A stretch of 64,000 bases of DNA. Source: Dinoroseobacter sp049801095 (GTDB lineage Bacteria; Pseudomonadota; Alphaproteobacteria; Rhodobacterales; Rhodobacteraceae). Made by a program: the position numbers and the translations under genes. Below are positions 52,164 through 61,390 of this stretch, piece after piece. Positions within the stretch are counted from its first letter, which is position 1. Every line of letters starts with the position of its first letter. The stretch lies in the NCBI RefSeq assembly GCF_049801095.1, contig NZ_JBNAGH010000009.1, forward strand, positions 31,777-95,776. Reading direction: 5' to 3'. The notes below the pieces were generated by a model. That model was not told the DNA's origin, ran no database searches, and saw nothing but the letters and a program-made list of their open reading frames with translations.

Positions 52164-53252
52164 TTGGGGCGCGGTTTCGTTGCATCGCTTCTGACCGCGC
52201 TTTTCTTTGCGACGAGCGCAATGGCCTCGGAGCCGGGCGTGCAATGCCTGCAAGCCGTGCTGAACGCAGCGGGGTATGACGCCGGGCCCGAGGATGGGCA
52301 GATTGGGCCCCGAACCCGTGCGGCCTTGCGCCGTTTTCGCGAGGAGACCCCTCTCCCGGTCCTCCAATCCCTCACGCACCGTAACGCGGTGGTCTTTTGC
52401 CGGTTGGCCGGGGAGGCACGACCAGAGCTCAAACAGGCCTGGCCCGCGCGTGCGGAGCAATACACTGTCCGGTTTGGGGACGATGTCGACGAAGCGAACC
52501 GACGAGATGTCCGAACCGGACTCGCCTTGTTCGAAGCCCTGCTCGAAGAAATGTCCTTCCCGGAACTCCCGCTGGCAGTGGATGTGCGCGTTGTCGGCAA
52601 CAACGAGGATTTCCGCAGCGCCTTGAAGGCCGAGCATGGGTTTTCCGATAAGGAGGCGGAGCTCTGGTCCGACGGCTCGTGCCTTCATCCGGGAAGCTGG
52701 GATGGGGTACACACTTGGAGCGGCGTGTTGATCTGTCTTGGGTCAGGGCCGGGTCCTTCTGATCGGGTCCGGCGACAGGATGTCTGGCGTATCCTCGCCC
52801 ATGAGCTGTTCCATGATGCGGAAACCCAATTGGCGGGGAAACGTCTCAGAACGGAGCTTCCGAATGGGATGGTCAGCCCGCTCGGCCCAGCCTGGTTCCG
52901 TGAAGGCAGTGCAGTGTTCATAGAATGGGCGATGACCTATGGTCTCTCGGATCGCAAGCGCATTGGTCGGAGCGTCGGCTGGTTCTCCGATGGCTACCGA
53001 GCTGGCTTGCCGCCTCTGGAAGAGCTGCGTTTGTTTCCTCTGGAAGGGCGTCTGGCGTCCGAGGCCTATGACGCCGGTGCTCTCGCGGTCTACCATCTGA
53101 CGGATCGAGGCTATGAGGGTGCCATCGCGGATTACTACAAGGGGATCGGTCTTGGTCTGGAGCCGAGCCGAGCGTTTGAGGCCGCGTTCGATATCGGTCT
53201 GCTGGAGTTCATGGACCATTTCGCGGAGGTCGCGCCATCCTCCTCCGAGTAG
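52164..53252 (+). CDS. Secreted metallopeptidase-like protein with peptidoglycan-binding domain
   Basis: 362 residues from a TTG three bases past dapD. A signal peptide (VASLLTALFFATSAMA) is followed by a peptidoglycan-binding-like segment (CLQAVLNAAGYDAGPEDGQI, then GPRTRAALRRFREE) at about 28-65. The second half has HELFHDAETQL, an HExxH zinc site near residue 216, and AWFREGSAVFIEWAM with the possible downstream Glu. It resembles gluzincin-type peptidases that act near the cell wall. The substrate is unknown. Confidence 0.7.
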   Translation: MGRGFVASLLTALFFATSAMASEPGVQCLQAVLNAAGYDAGPEDGQIGPRTRAALRRFREETPLPVLQSLTHRNAVVFCRLAGEARPELKQAWPARAEQYTVRFGDDVDEANRRDVRTGLALFEALLEEMSFPELPLAVDVRVVGNNEDFRSALKAEHGFSDKEAELWSDGSCLHPGSWDGVHTWSGVLICLGSGPGPSDRVRRQDVWRILAHELFHDAETQLAGKRLRTELPNGMVSPLGPAWFREGSAVFIEWAMTYGLSDRKRIGRSVGWFSDGYRAGLPPLEELRLFPLEGRLASEAYDAGALAVYHLTDRGYEGAIADYYKGIGLGLEPSRAFEAAFDIGLLEFMDHFAEVAPSSSE

Positions 53253-53432
53253 CGGGGCGGTTGACATCTGCGGGCGGGGCACTCGAAGTGTTTCGATGCG
53301 GCAAGCGCCTCGTGACCGAGATCGGAGATTGCCAGGTAGGACCGGGCGATCTGCCTGGCGGGCCAAGCCGTGCGTTCCACCTTGCGGAAGTTAGCGCGCG
53401 GGGCGGTTTTCAAACCCGCCGGAGGAGCGGGT

Positions 53433-54290
53433 TCAGGTCAACCGCCGCGCCAGCTCTGCGATATGGGCGGGGCCGACTTCGCAGCAGCCGCCGATGATCG
53501 TGGCGCCCTTGGCAGCCCAGTCCTCGGCGAAGCTTGCATAGGCGGCGGGGGTCATGTCGGTCCGCGCCGCGAGGCTTTTCACCGTCGCGCCCACCTGCAC
53601 GAAGCTGTCGGTGATCCGCGTGAACCCGTTCGCATAGGCGCCGAAGGGCACATCGACGCCCTTGATCACATCGACCGCCGTGCTGACCGCCTCGGGGGTG
53701 GAGCAGTTCACCAGAAGCGCATCGACCCCTTCCGCCCAGTCCACCACCTCCTCGAGGGGCTCGCCGGAGCGCAGCTTCGTCCCGTCCCTGTCATCCACGG
53801 AAACCCCGAGCCAGACCGGTTTGCCATGGCCGAACGCACCGGTCAGCGTGGCGCGCACCTGTGCGATGGACGCGGCGGTCTCGATCAGGAAAAGATCCAC
53901 AAGCGGTGCCTGAATGCGGCAGATCTCCTCGAAACGGTCAATGGCGTCCTCGGGCAGTCGGTCCGTCTGGTAGGATCCGTTCAGCGGGCCAAGCGCGCCG
54001 GCAACCTGCCCGCCCCCGGCAGCATCGCGCGACGCCGAAGCGAGGGCGCAGGCGGAGCGGTGCAACGCTTCGAACTGGTCATCCAGCCCGGCGGGGATCA
54101 GCCGGTCGTGGTGGATGCTATAGGTGTTCGCTGTTGCCACGGTCGCCCCGGCAGCGAAGAAGTCATCATGGACCGCGCGCACCAGGTCCGGCGTATCGAG
54201 CATGACCTTCGTCGCCCAAAGCGGCGTCGGCTCCGCATCGCTGCGGGCAATCAGCTCTTGGCCCATGCCGCCATCAAGGATCGTGATCAT
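53433..54290 (-). CDS. Homocysteine S-methyltransferase family protein
   Basis: 285 residues from the ATG at 54290. It begins MITILDGGMGQELIARS, with LLVNCSTPEAVS for the first zinc cysteine and IIGGCCEVGP for the paired C-terminal cysteines. The family transfers a methyl group from S-methylmethionine or a similar donor to homocysteine (or related thiols). It is single-gene on the minus strand among + strand genes. Confidence 0.87.
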   Translation of the reverse strand: MITILDGGMGQELIARSDAEPTPLWATKVMLDTPDLVRAVHDDFFAAGATVATANTYSIHHDRLIPAGLDDQFEALHRSACALASASRDAAGGGQVAGALGPLNGSYQTDRLPEDAIDRFEEICRIQAPLVDLFLIETAASIAQVRATLTGAFGHGKPVWLGVSVDDRDGTKLRSGEPLEEVVDWAEGVDALLVNCSTPEAVSTAVDVIKGVDVPFGAYANGFTRITDSFVQVGATVKSLAARTDMTPAAYASFAEDWAAKGATIIGGCCEVGPAHIAELARRLT

Positions 54291-54494
54291 CGCGTGCCTC
54301 CCACATCGTATCGGCACCAAATGGGGCGCAATGCATGGTCTGTCCAGTGGCTTTCCTGCGAAGCTGCGCTGGGGCGCACGGCAGATTCACTGGGGCGCGC
54401 GGCTCTGCACCTCTATCAGGCGCAGAATGGTCGTCGGTGTGGATCTGGTGAAGCTGACGGAAGCATGCGACCCTCTGCGCAACGCGGAGGGAAG

Positions 54495-54941
54495 ATGATG
54501 ATTGAACGTCTCGACTATGTCTCGATTAACGGCCCGGCCATCGCGAGCATGGCGCAGGCCAAATCCGACGTGACCTCGATTGATCGCAAGCTGCGGGCGC
54601 TCCTTGAGCTGCGGGTCTCGCAGATCAATGGCTGCGCCTATTGTGTGGACCTCCATACGCGCGAGGCGCGGCATGCGGGGGAGACGACGCAACGGCTCGA
54701 CTGCCTGCCGGTTTGGCGCGAGGTGCCGTTTTACAGTGAGACCGAGAAGGCCGCGCTGGCATGGGCCGAAGCCCTGACCCGGATCGCGGGCAACGGGGCG
54801 CCCGAGGCCCTGTACAACGCCCTGTTCGATCACTTCTCCGACGCGCAGATCGTCGATCTGACCCTGATCATCGCGCAGATGAACGCCTGGAACAGGCTGG
54901 CCATTGGCTTTCACCACCTGCCGGATCCCAGAGCGGAGTAG
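54495..54941 (+). CDS. Carboxymuconolactone decarboxylase / AhpD-like protein
   Basis: 148 residues. The core motif NGCAYCVDLHTREARHAG holds the CxxC and His of AhpD-type enzymes, which reduce peroxides or act with peroxiredoxins. GGAGG precedes either of two adjacent ATGs (54495 or 54498). The gene stands between the homocysteine methyltransferase (convergent side) and the dapE cluster. Confidence 0.88.
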   Translation: MMIERLDYVSINGPAIASMAQAKSDVTSIDRKLRALLELRVSQINGCAYCVDLHTREARHAGETTQRLDCLPVWREVPFYSETEKAALAWAEALTRIAGNGAPEALYNALFDHFSDAQIVDLTLIIAQMNAWNRLAIGFHHLPDPRAE

Positions 54942-55073
54942 CACCCTGCCGATGTAGCCCACCAGAGGCATCGGGTGCTGCTCACAGAGCCTTCATCCCC
55001 TCACGCAGGCCCCTCTCTGGTCAGCGCGGATCTCTGGTGCTAGGTCTGCCGCGATCAAATTCCGGAGCGCCCC

Positions 55074-55436
55074 ATGGCCCAGACACCCAAGAAACCCAAG
55101 CGCCCCCACGAGGTCTATACCTTGCTGGTCGAGGTCGGGCGGTGCGATGGGGATGGCTTGCCGGACCACGCCACCGGTGCCGCGCTCATGTGCTATGCCT
55201 CTGGCGTGGACGAGGCCGAGGCCGTGCGCGAAACCGTGGCCCTTTTGAAGCAGGCCGATCTCAATCCGCTGGAGGTGACGGGCTATGGCTCCCTGCCGGA
55301 GCGGCTTGCCGAGGGGCATGACATCCCGGAGGAGGAGCGCGACCTGATGCAGCGCGCTCTGGACGAAAATTCGGTCGTGATCGCCCAAACCACGGCCTTT
55401 TACGAGGACGCGGACGCACCGCGCGCGAGGAGCTGA
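55074..55436 (+). CDS. Hypothetical protein upstream of dapE
   Basis: 120 residues, soluble and acidic (VDEAEAVRETVALLKQADLN, PEERDLMQRALDENSVVIAQ minus one residue in the real order). It has no motif that I recognise. Only 3 bases separate it from dapE, so it is probably co-transcribed with it. Confidence 0.6.
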   Translation: MAQTPKKPKRPHEVYTLLVEVGRCDGDGLPDHATGAALMCYASGVDEAEAVRETVALLKQADLNPLEVTGYGSLPERLAEGHDIPEEERDLMQRALDENSVVIAQTTAFYEDADAPRARS

Positions 55437-55439
55437 GCC

Positions 55440-56597
55440 ATGAAAGACGCAGTGGCTGAAACCGATGCGGTGGCCCTGACGGCGGATCTGATCCGCTGCC
55501 CTTCGGTGACGCCGGAGGAGGGCGGGGCGCTGGTTCTTCTGGAGGCGCGGCTGAGCGCGGCGGGCTTTGCCTGCACCCGGGTGGACCGTGGCGGGATCGC
55601 CAATCTCTATGCGCGTTGGGGCGACAAGGGCCATGCACGCAGCTTCGGGTTCAACGGGCATACGGATGTGGTGCCGATCGGCGCGCGCGAGGATTGGCAG
55701 TTCGATCCGTTCGGGGCCGAGCAGGCGGAGGGTTGGATGTATGGCCGCGGCGCCGTGGACATGAAATCCGGCGTGGCCTGTTTCGCAGCCGCCGCCATCG
55801 ATTTCGTCACCCAGACCCCGCCCGATGGGGCCGTGATCCTGGCGATTACCGGCGATGAGGAGGGCGACGCGCGGGACGGCACGGTCGCGCTGCTCGACTG
55901 GATGGCGACTGAGGGCGAGGCGATGGATCTCTGCCTTGTGGGCGAGCCGACCTGCCCCACGGAAATGGGCGAGATGATGAAGATCGGGCGTCGCGGCTCC
56001 ATGACCTTCTATTTCGAGGCCGAGGGCGTGCAGGGCCACTCCGCCTATCCGCATCGCGCGAAGAACCCGGTGCCCGCGCTGGCGCGGCTGGTGGACCGGC
56101 TCGCGGCGCTGGAGCTGGATCAGGGGACTGCGCATTTCGATCCCTCGACCCTTGCGGTGACGACCTTTGACACGGGCAACCCGGCCAATAACGTGATCCC
56201 GGCGACCTGTCGGGCCACGGTGAATATCCGGTTCAACGACGCCCATAGCTCGGCCAGCCTGACCGAGATGATCCGTGCCGAGGCCGCCGCGGTGGCCGCC
56301 GAGACCGGGATCAAGATCACCGATCGCCTGTCGGTCTCGGGCGAGAGCTTCATCACCGAACCCGGGCGGCTCTCGGATATGGTGGCGCGCGCGGTCGAGG
56401 CCGAGACCGGTCGGGTGCCCGAGATGTCGACCTCTGGCGGGACCTCCGATGCGCGGTTTGTGCAGCACCATTGCCCGGTGGTGGAGTTCGGCCTCGTGGG
56501 CCAGTCCATGCATCAGGTGGATGAGCGCGTGGCGCTCGACCAGATCCCGCAGCTCAAGGCCATCTATGGCCGGATCCTGGCTGACTATTTCGCATGA
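55440..56597 (+). CDS. dapE: Succinyl-diaminopimelate desuccinylase
   Basis: 385 residues of the M20 family. Metal ligands are in FNGHTDVVPIG (His, Asp), YGRGAVDMKSG (Asp) and ITGDEEGDARDG (Glu pair), with a final His in FVQHHCPVVEFG/GQSMHQVDE. The lid domain lies at about 180-295. It hydrolyses N-succinyl-LL-diaminopimelate, the step before DAP epimerase. It overlaps the GNAT gene by 4 bases. Confidence 0.95.
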   Translation: MKDAVAETDAVALTADLIRCPSVTPEEGGALVLLEARLSAAGFACTRVDRGGIANLYARWGDKGHARSFGFNGHTDVVPIGAREDWQFDPFGAEQAEGWMYGRGAVDMKSGVACFAAAAIDFVTQTPPDGAVILAITGDEEGDARDGTVALLDWMATEGEAMDLCLVGEPTCPTEMGEMMKIGRRGSMTFYFEAEGVQGHSAYPHRAKNPVPALARLVDRLAALELDQGTAHFDPSTLAVTTFDTGNPANNVIPATCRATVNIRFNDAHSSASLTEMIRAEAAAVAAETGIKITDRLSVSGESFITEPGRLSDMVARAVEAETGRVPEMSTSGGTSDARFVQHHCPVVEFGLVGQSMHQVDERVALDQIPQLKAIYGRILADYFA

Positions 56598-57025
56598 TCA
56601 CGGTCCGTGAGATTGCCGGGCCGGAGGAGCTCGAGATCTGTCGCGCCCTGCGCCGGGAGGTCTTCATCGACGAGCAGGCGGTCCCCGAGGCCGAGGAATG
56701 GGATGGGCGCGACACCGAGGCGCGCCACTGGCTGGTGTTCGACGGCGAGACGCCCGTGGCCACCATGCGCCTGCGCCAGCTGGGCGAGACCGGCAAGATC
56801 GAGCGGGTTTGTGTTCTGGCGGCCCATCGCGGGGCAGGCCATGGCGCGGTCCTCATGAGGACCGCGATTGACGCGCTGGGCGCCATGCCGGGGGTAACCG
56901 TGGCGAAGCTGGGCGCGCAGCTCCATGCCATCCGCTTCTACGAAGCGCTGGGCTTTGAGGCCTTTGGCCCCGAGTTCATGGATGGCGGCATGCCCCATCG
57001 CCATATGCGCCGGGCCATCCCGTGA
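56594..57025 (+). CDS. GNAT family N-acetyltransferase
   Basis: 143 residues. The acetyl-CoA loop is LAAHRGAGHGAVLMR, with RREVFIDEQAVPEAEEWDG at the front and AIRFYEALGFEAFG at the end. The pattern matches the YjcF/ElaA-like group. The substrate is unknown. It is coupled to dapE and to the following gene by ATGA overlaps, so the three form one operon. Confidence 0.85.
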   Translation: MITVREIAGPEELEICRALRREVFIDEQAVPEAEEWDGRDTEARHWLVFDGETPVATMRLRQLGETGKIERVCVLAAHRGAGHGAVLMRTAIDALGAMPGVTVAKLGAQLHAIRFYEALGFEAFGPEFMDGGMPHRHMRRAIP

Positions 57026-57627
57026 CTGCCCGGGCCCGTCCGACCCTCGTTCTGATGATCAAGGAGCCCCATCCGGGCCGGGTGAAAACCCGTCTCGGGC
57101 GCGCGCTCGGCATGACCCGAGCGGCCTGGTGGTTTCGCCATCAGGTGCGCCGCCTCATCCGCTGCCTGCGCGACCCGCGCTGGGATCTGGTGCTCGCGGT
57201 CTCCCCCGATGCGGAAGGGCTCGCGAGCCGGGTCTGGCCCGGGGACCTGCCCCGCTGGCCCCAGGGGCGCGGGGATCTGGGCGACCGGATGGGCCGCGCG
57301 CTCTATACATTTGGGCCCGGGCCCGTGGTTGTGATCGGCGCGGATATCCCCGGCATCACCGCCCCCCGCATTGCCGAGGCCTTTGCCGCGCTCGGGCGCG
57401 CTGATGCAGTGTTGGGCCCCGCGCCGGATGGCGGCTATTGGCTGATCGGCTGGGCCGGAAAACGCGCCCTGCCGGCCCGGCTCTTTGACGGGGTTCGCTG
57501 GTCGACGGAGCATACCCGCGCCGACACGCTCGCCGGTTTGCGCGACTGCCGCGTGGCGCTCGTCTCTGAATTGCAGGACGTGGATACCGTCGCGGATCTG
57601 GCAAAGATCGCGGGGCCTGCGGGCTGA
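57022..57627 (+). CDS. DUF2064/TIGR04282-like nucleotidyltransferase-fold protein
   Basis: 201 residues. LVLMIKEPHPGRVKTRLGRA matches the sugar-nucleotide-binding start, VVIGADIPGITAPRI the DxP motif and GPAPDGGYWLIGW the family's end segment. Members are glycosyltransferase-like and some are linked to arsenosugar synthesis; its activity here is unknown. It ends the dapE operon. Confidence 0.82.
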   Translation: MTARARPTLVLMIKEPHPGRVKTRLGRALGMTRAAWWFRHQVRRLIRCLRDPRWDLVLAVSPDAEGLASRVWPGDLPRWPQGRGDLGDRMGRALYTFGPGPVVVIGADIPGITAPRIAEAFAALGRADAVLGPAPDGGYWLIGWAGKRALPARLFDGVRWSTEHTRADTLAGLRDCRVALVSELQDVDTVADLAKIAGPAG

Positions 57628-57936
57628 AATTCTGCGGGACGGTCTGCCGTCCGCGCGCGCGCACCGAACCCGCTGCCCGGCAAGCCCCCGTCGGCGGGCC
57701 CACTCCGTCCCGTTCCTGCACCGCTCCCGTCCATGCAAGGTCGCAGACAGAAGCACCCCCTCGGATGCGCCATCCACCCTATCCCAAAGGATAAACGTCT
57801 ATCCCCATGCTGCGTCGCACGGCCCCCATCCGCGCAGTATTGCTTTTGTGTGAACACCGGAACCGCTGACGATCGCCAGTTGATCGTCCCCGGCGCGACC
57901 GGTGCGTTTTGTAGGTAACCCAGCGAGGAAGACGTT
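57628..57936. other. Intergenic region upstream of the VPLPA-CTERM gene
   Basis: About 310 bases without a convincing gene. The end carries GAGGAAG before the next start, so a promoter for the VPLPA gene is expected here. I see no strong -35/-10 pair or operator. Confidence 0.4.
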
Positions 57937-58653
57937 ATGAAAATCCTGACCCTGAGCACCGCAGCGCTGTTGCTGTCTCTCCCCATGGCCGTGCAGGCGG
58001 CGACTGTGTCCGTCACCATTGGTGACCCCGGCGCCATGGAGGTTGACCTCGACGCCATCGGCGCGACAGGCGCCAAGGTCGAGACCTTCGACATGATCGG
58101 AACCGGGTCTTTTACCGAGTACCAATCGGATCTGGGCACCTATAGCGCCGGGCGCGTCAAACCCGTGAACCAGTATGGCGGGGCGGATGAAACCCAGTAC
58201 CTGTTTTCCCAGTCGAGCCCGGGCACCACGCTGACCCTTGATGACGAGGCGACCTATTTCGGCCTGTGGTGGTCTGCGGGCAGCGTCGGGAACAGCGTCG
58301 AGCTTATCAGCGACGGGGTCAGCGTCTTTGTCTTCGACACCGATGATGTGCTGGAGTTTCTGGACACCAATGCGGCGATTTCCTCGGACTACTACGGCAA
58401 TCCGAATGACAGGTATCAGGGCAAGGTCACCCATGAACCCTTCGTGTTCCTGAACATGTTCTCGGACACGCCGTTCGACACGGTGGTTCTGTCCGGTCCG
58501 AACTTCGAATCCGACAACCACACGCTGGCGACCAGCTTCACCACGCAGACCGGGACCTCGATTGCGCCGGTCCCGCTGCCGGCGAGCCTGCCTCTGCTGG
58601 CGATGGCGTTCGGCGGGATGGCCTCCGTGGCCCGTCGTCGGAAGGAGGGCTGA
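57937..58653 (+). CDS. VPLPA-CTERM sorting-signal protein
   Basis: 238 residues. Signal peptide LSTAALLLSLPMAVQAA, a beta-rich mature part (about 25-205) and the C-terminal tripartite signal PVPLPASLPLLAMAF followed by ARRRKEG. VPLPA-CTERM proteins are processed by their own exosortase in Rhodobacteraceae, which is not in this window. The signal differs from the VPEID type at 32259, so the organism probably runs two sorting systems. Confidence 0.9.
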   Translation: MKILTLSTAALLLSLPMAVQAATVSVTIGDPGAMEVDLDAIGATGAKVETFDMIGTGSFTEYQSDLGTYSAGRVKPVNQYGGADETQYLFSQSSPGTTLTLDDEATYFGLWWSAGSVGNSVELISDGVSVFVFDTDDVLEFLDTNAAISSDYYGNPNDRYQGKVTHEPFVFLNMFSDTPFDTVVLSGPNFESDNHTLATSFTTQTGTSIAPVPLPASLPLLAMAFGGMASVARRRKEG

Positions 58654-58660
58654 CCGGACG

Positions 58661-58694
58661 CGCCGAGGGGCGGGCGAAGTCCGGTCCCTCGGCG
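58661..58694 (+). terminator. Hairpin after the VPLPA-CTERM gene
   Basis: CGCCGAGGG and CCCTCGGCG are perfect complements separated by 16 bases, 8 bases past the stop codon. There is no T run, so termination is likely but not certain. Confidence 0.5.
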
Positions 58695-58987
58695 ACACAT
58701 AGGGCGAAACTGAGCCGCTCTCATACGCGCCACCGTTTGCAGCCGAGGGCCGCCTTGCCACCCGTGAACACACCAAGGATCCCGTAACGATGCAGAGCGT
58801 TGCCTACGAGGATCTGGCGGTCTCGCCGCTCTCAGCCGGCCCGCGTGGATCGACCTCTGAGCGGACGAAACTGCCGTTAGCTGCAACCGCATCAACGACG
58901 CGCTTTGCGGAAAAGCAGCAAAACCGCTGTGAAATGCTAAAGGCTACGCCGCCTGCAACACTGACAGACACGACGGCTGTGACGCAA
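58695..58987. other. Stretch without a convincing gene
   Basis: About 290 bases between the VPLPA hairpin and the end of the LysR gene. A + strand frame opens at 58790 but runs antisense into the LysR gene and has no family resemblance. Confidence 0.4.
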
Positions 58988-59863
58988 TCACATCAGAGAA
59001 CCGACCCAATCGACAAATTGGTCGGTAAGGTAATGTCGTGGCCCTTTGGGCAAAACGGCATAATACGTCAGCATGGCTTTCATTGGTGGTTCAACTTCGA
59101 CGAGAGTATCATCTTTCAAAACCTCCTGCGCGATCTGCGCGTTGAACAACGTCGCACCGAGCCCCTGCCGTGTGGCCTCGAGAAGCAGGTTCGGACTGCC
59201 GATCCTGACGCACTTGATCTTGTCTACTTGTATACCGCAATCCCGCATCATTTCGACTTTGACGCTCATCCCATCATGCCAAAGCCACGGCATTTTGTGG
59301 ACGTCATTGCCTGCATTCTCAGCGACGGAAGCAGCACAGACCGCAGTGATCGGCACATCTGCGATGCGCAAAACATCGGTTCCGGGCCAATCCGGAGTAT
59401 CCTTCTGAGGAAAGGCGCGGATAGCGAGATCGTATCCGTCTCGCACAACATCAACGAAGTCCCGACTGGGCGATAGCGATATTTCGGCTCCAGGAGTCTT
59501 TCGCCAGAACTCGGACAGATTGGGAACAATTAGTTTGTCCGCCAAGTAAGGAGACGTCGTCACGCGCAGACCTTTCCGACGAGTCGCTTCGCGCAATGAA
59601 GCGATCTCATCGCCGATTATCTGGAAGGCGGATGTCAGACCAATTGCCAGGCCTTTGCCTTGCTCGGTTAGTCTGATGTGTCGTCCTTGGCGGATGGTCA
59701 GCCGAACACCAAGCTCGGCCTCCAAGGCGCGCACTTGCTGGGCGATTGCAGCATCAGTCACATTCAACGCACGTGCAGCTTTGGCAAAACCGCCGTATGT
59801 GGCCGTTGCATCGAACGCTTTTAGTGCCGTCAGAGAGGGCAGCGTTTTCCAATCATAAGACAT
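58988..59863 (-). CDS. LysR-type transcriptional regulator (GcvA-like)
   Basis: 291 residues from the ATG at 59863. The winged helix spans about 5-65 (LPSLTALKAFDATATYGGFA, then DAAIAQQVRALEAELGVRL) and the effector domain covers about 92-291. Such regulators usually bind a T-N11-A site between divergent genes; the GNAT gene starts 104 bases away in the opposite direction, so it is the probable target. The effector is unknown. Confidence 0.9.
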   Translation of the reverse strand: MSYDWKTLPSLTALKAFDATATYGGFAKAARALNVTDAAIAQQVRALEAELGVRLTIRQGRHIRLTEQGKGLAIGLTSAFQIIGDEIASLREATRRKGLRVTTSPYLADKLIVPNLSEFWRKTPGAEISLSPSRDFVDVVRDGYDLAIRAFPQKDTPDWPGTDVLRIADVPITAVCAASVAENAGNDVHKMPWLWHDGMSVKVEMMRDCGIQVDKIKCVRIGSPNLLLEATRQGLGATLFNAQIAQEVLKDDTLVEVEPPMKAMLTYYAVLPKGPRHYLTDQFVDWVGSLM

Positions 59864-59882
59864 GATAGTAAATCTAATGTCT

Positions 59883-59904
59883 TGAATAGTTATTTGTCTA
59901 TTCA
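59883..59904. promoter_or_regulatory. Inverted repeat in LysR-GNAT intergenic region
   Basis: TGAATAG (59883-59889) and CTATTCA (59898-59904) flank 8 bases, a likely LysR binding site of T-N-A type. It is between the divergent start codons. Confidence 0.6.
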
Positions 59905-59967
59905 GAACAAGCGACTTTTCTATACTCGTTTTTGTGAAGCGATCTAGCAACATGCGGGAATGGCACT

Positions 59968-60558
59968 GTGGACCAGCGACTTACTGAAACAGAAACGACC
60001 GCGAGCGTGACGGCGCGATCAATGCGCCAAGACTACCGATATGTGTTTCAAAGCTTTGAGGCGCTTTCCGAGGTCCCTTTGGATGAGGTGAAGTCCATCG
60101 TTCTGGAGCAATCGGAAGTCATGCATGGTCGACTGATTCAAATCGGCCAACGCGACAACGACCCAGAGGCACATGTGGCGGCGTTCATGGAAAAGATAGA
60201 AGGTGTTATTCCTCCTAATGGTCGTTTTTACATGGTCCGCGATGAGCTAAGGGCAGCCATTGGCTTTGGGGCCATGCGTAAACTCGACGATACAAGTGTT
60301 GAAATGAAGCACCTTTATGTCCGCGATGATCATCGCGGTAGCGGCTTGGGACGTCGATTGGTTGAGCTTCGGCTAGAGGACGCGCGCACCATGGGGGCAA
60401 AAACCGTTTTTGCCGACACAATCGGCGCGTTTCCCGAGATGCCGACGCTCTATCAAAGCCTGGGATTCGAACAAATAGACCGGCCCTTGACGAGTGGGAC
60501 CCTCAAGGCGTCACCGGGTATCGCCGACTGCCTTATCTTCTTTCGAAAAGACCTGTAA
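59968..60558 (+). CDS. GNAT family N-acetyltransferase
   Basis: 196 residues from a GTG; an ATG at 60022 is an alternative. The acetyl-CoA motif is HLYVRDDHRGSGLGRRLVEL, with LYQSLGFEQIDRPL at the end. It is divergent from the LysR gene, and regulation by it is likely. Substrate unknown. Confidence 0.82.
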   Translation: MDQRLTETETTASVTARSMRQDYRYVFQSFEALSEVPLDEVKSIVLEQSEVMHGRLIQIGQRDNDPEAHVAAFMEKIEGVIPPNGRFYMVRDELRAAIGFGAMRKLDDTSVEMKHLYVRDDHRGSGLGRRLVELRLEDARTMGAKTVFADTIGAFPEMPTLYQSLGFEQIDRPLTSGTLKASPGIADCLIFFRKDL

Positions 60559-60781
60559 GTGGGGCCGGAACTGATCTCCCCAGAGTCAGAACGGACGTTC
60601 ATGCAGCTTGCCGCACCGGTTGTTCTGGTTTCCAACCGGACCTCGGCCACTGCACGCCATATTGCTCGGAGCGGTGAAAGTGTGCGGACAAGGACGCGCC
60701 ACAGATGCTCTGGACAAGTAGCAGTGTGTTGTCTCTCGGGTGCGCCGACGATGCCATTTTCCAACCAGGGAGGACGAACCC

Positions 60782-61174
60782 ATGGCGTTTACACAAAGTG
60801 ATTTAGATGAACTTGCACAACGTTATACCGATGCTGGGAACTCGAAAGTTCCGGAGAATGTTGCGTTTTTCCACACACAAAGCAGTAGCATAACTATAAA
60901 TCAAGGTGAGCCCTCAGTTGGCCATATGGGACTTACCGAAATGGCGGCTGGCTTCCACGCGGACGTTCCAGATTTGCACCTCTCGTGTAACGGCATTCGT
61001 GGCGCTGGGAGGCATGTCGTTTATCTTTGGACATTCACCGGTCACCATGCTGAAACCGGCAACGCCTTGAACGTCCAGGGCTGGGAAGAGTGGGAGCTCG
61101 ACGATGACATGAAGGTCACATCCTCATTGGGCTGGTTTGATGGAGAAAACTACGAGCGGCAAGTGGCTGGCTGA
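60782..61174 (+). CDS. NTF2/SnoaL-like protein
   Basis: 130 residues from the ATG at 60782, with GGGAGGA upstream. The cone-shaped NTF2 fold is implied by LDELAQRYTDAGNSKVPENV, MGLTEMAAGFHADVPDLHLS and VVYLWTFTGHHAETGNALNV. Members are often small-molecule isomerases or cyclases, or binding proteins. Nothing nearby names its substrate. The IS91-like element follows. Confidence 0.8.
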   Translation: MAFTQSDLDELAQRYTDAGNSKVPENVAFFHTQSSSITINQGEPSVGHMGLTEMAAGFHADVPDLHLSCNGIRGAGRHVVYLWTFTGHHAETGNALNVQGWEEWELDDDMKVTSSLGWFDGENYERQVAG

Positions 61175-61390
61175 AAAGGCTATTAGAACCCGAATTGCAA
61201 AAATAGAGCTAATGCCGACGTTTGAGCAGACCCCAGCATCGGTCAAAGTAGGCCCACGCACTAAAACGCTTCGCGATAGGGGTGCTTTTGGCGTGGGTTG
61301 GGCGTAGCCGGGATTTGTTTCGCGGATTGTGGGGTTGGAAGTTTGCTGTTGGTCGAGGTGATTTTGCCTTGGTTGACAGAGGATATTCCC

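Noticed and set aside
58790..59476. A 228-residue + frame overlapping the LysR gene
   Set aside because: It runs antisense to a certain LysR gene and lacks family similarity.
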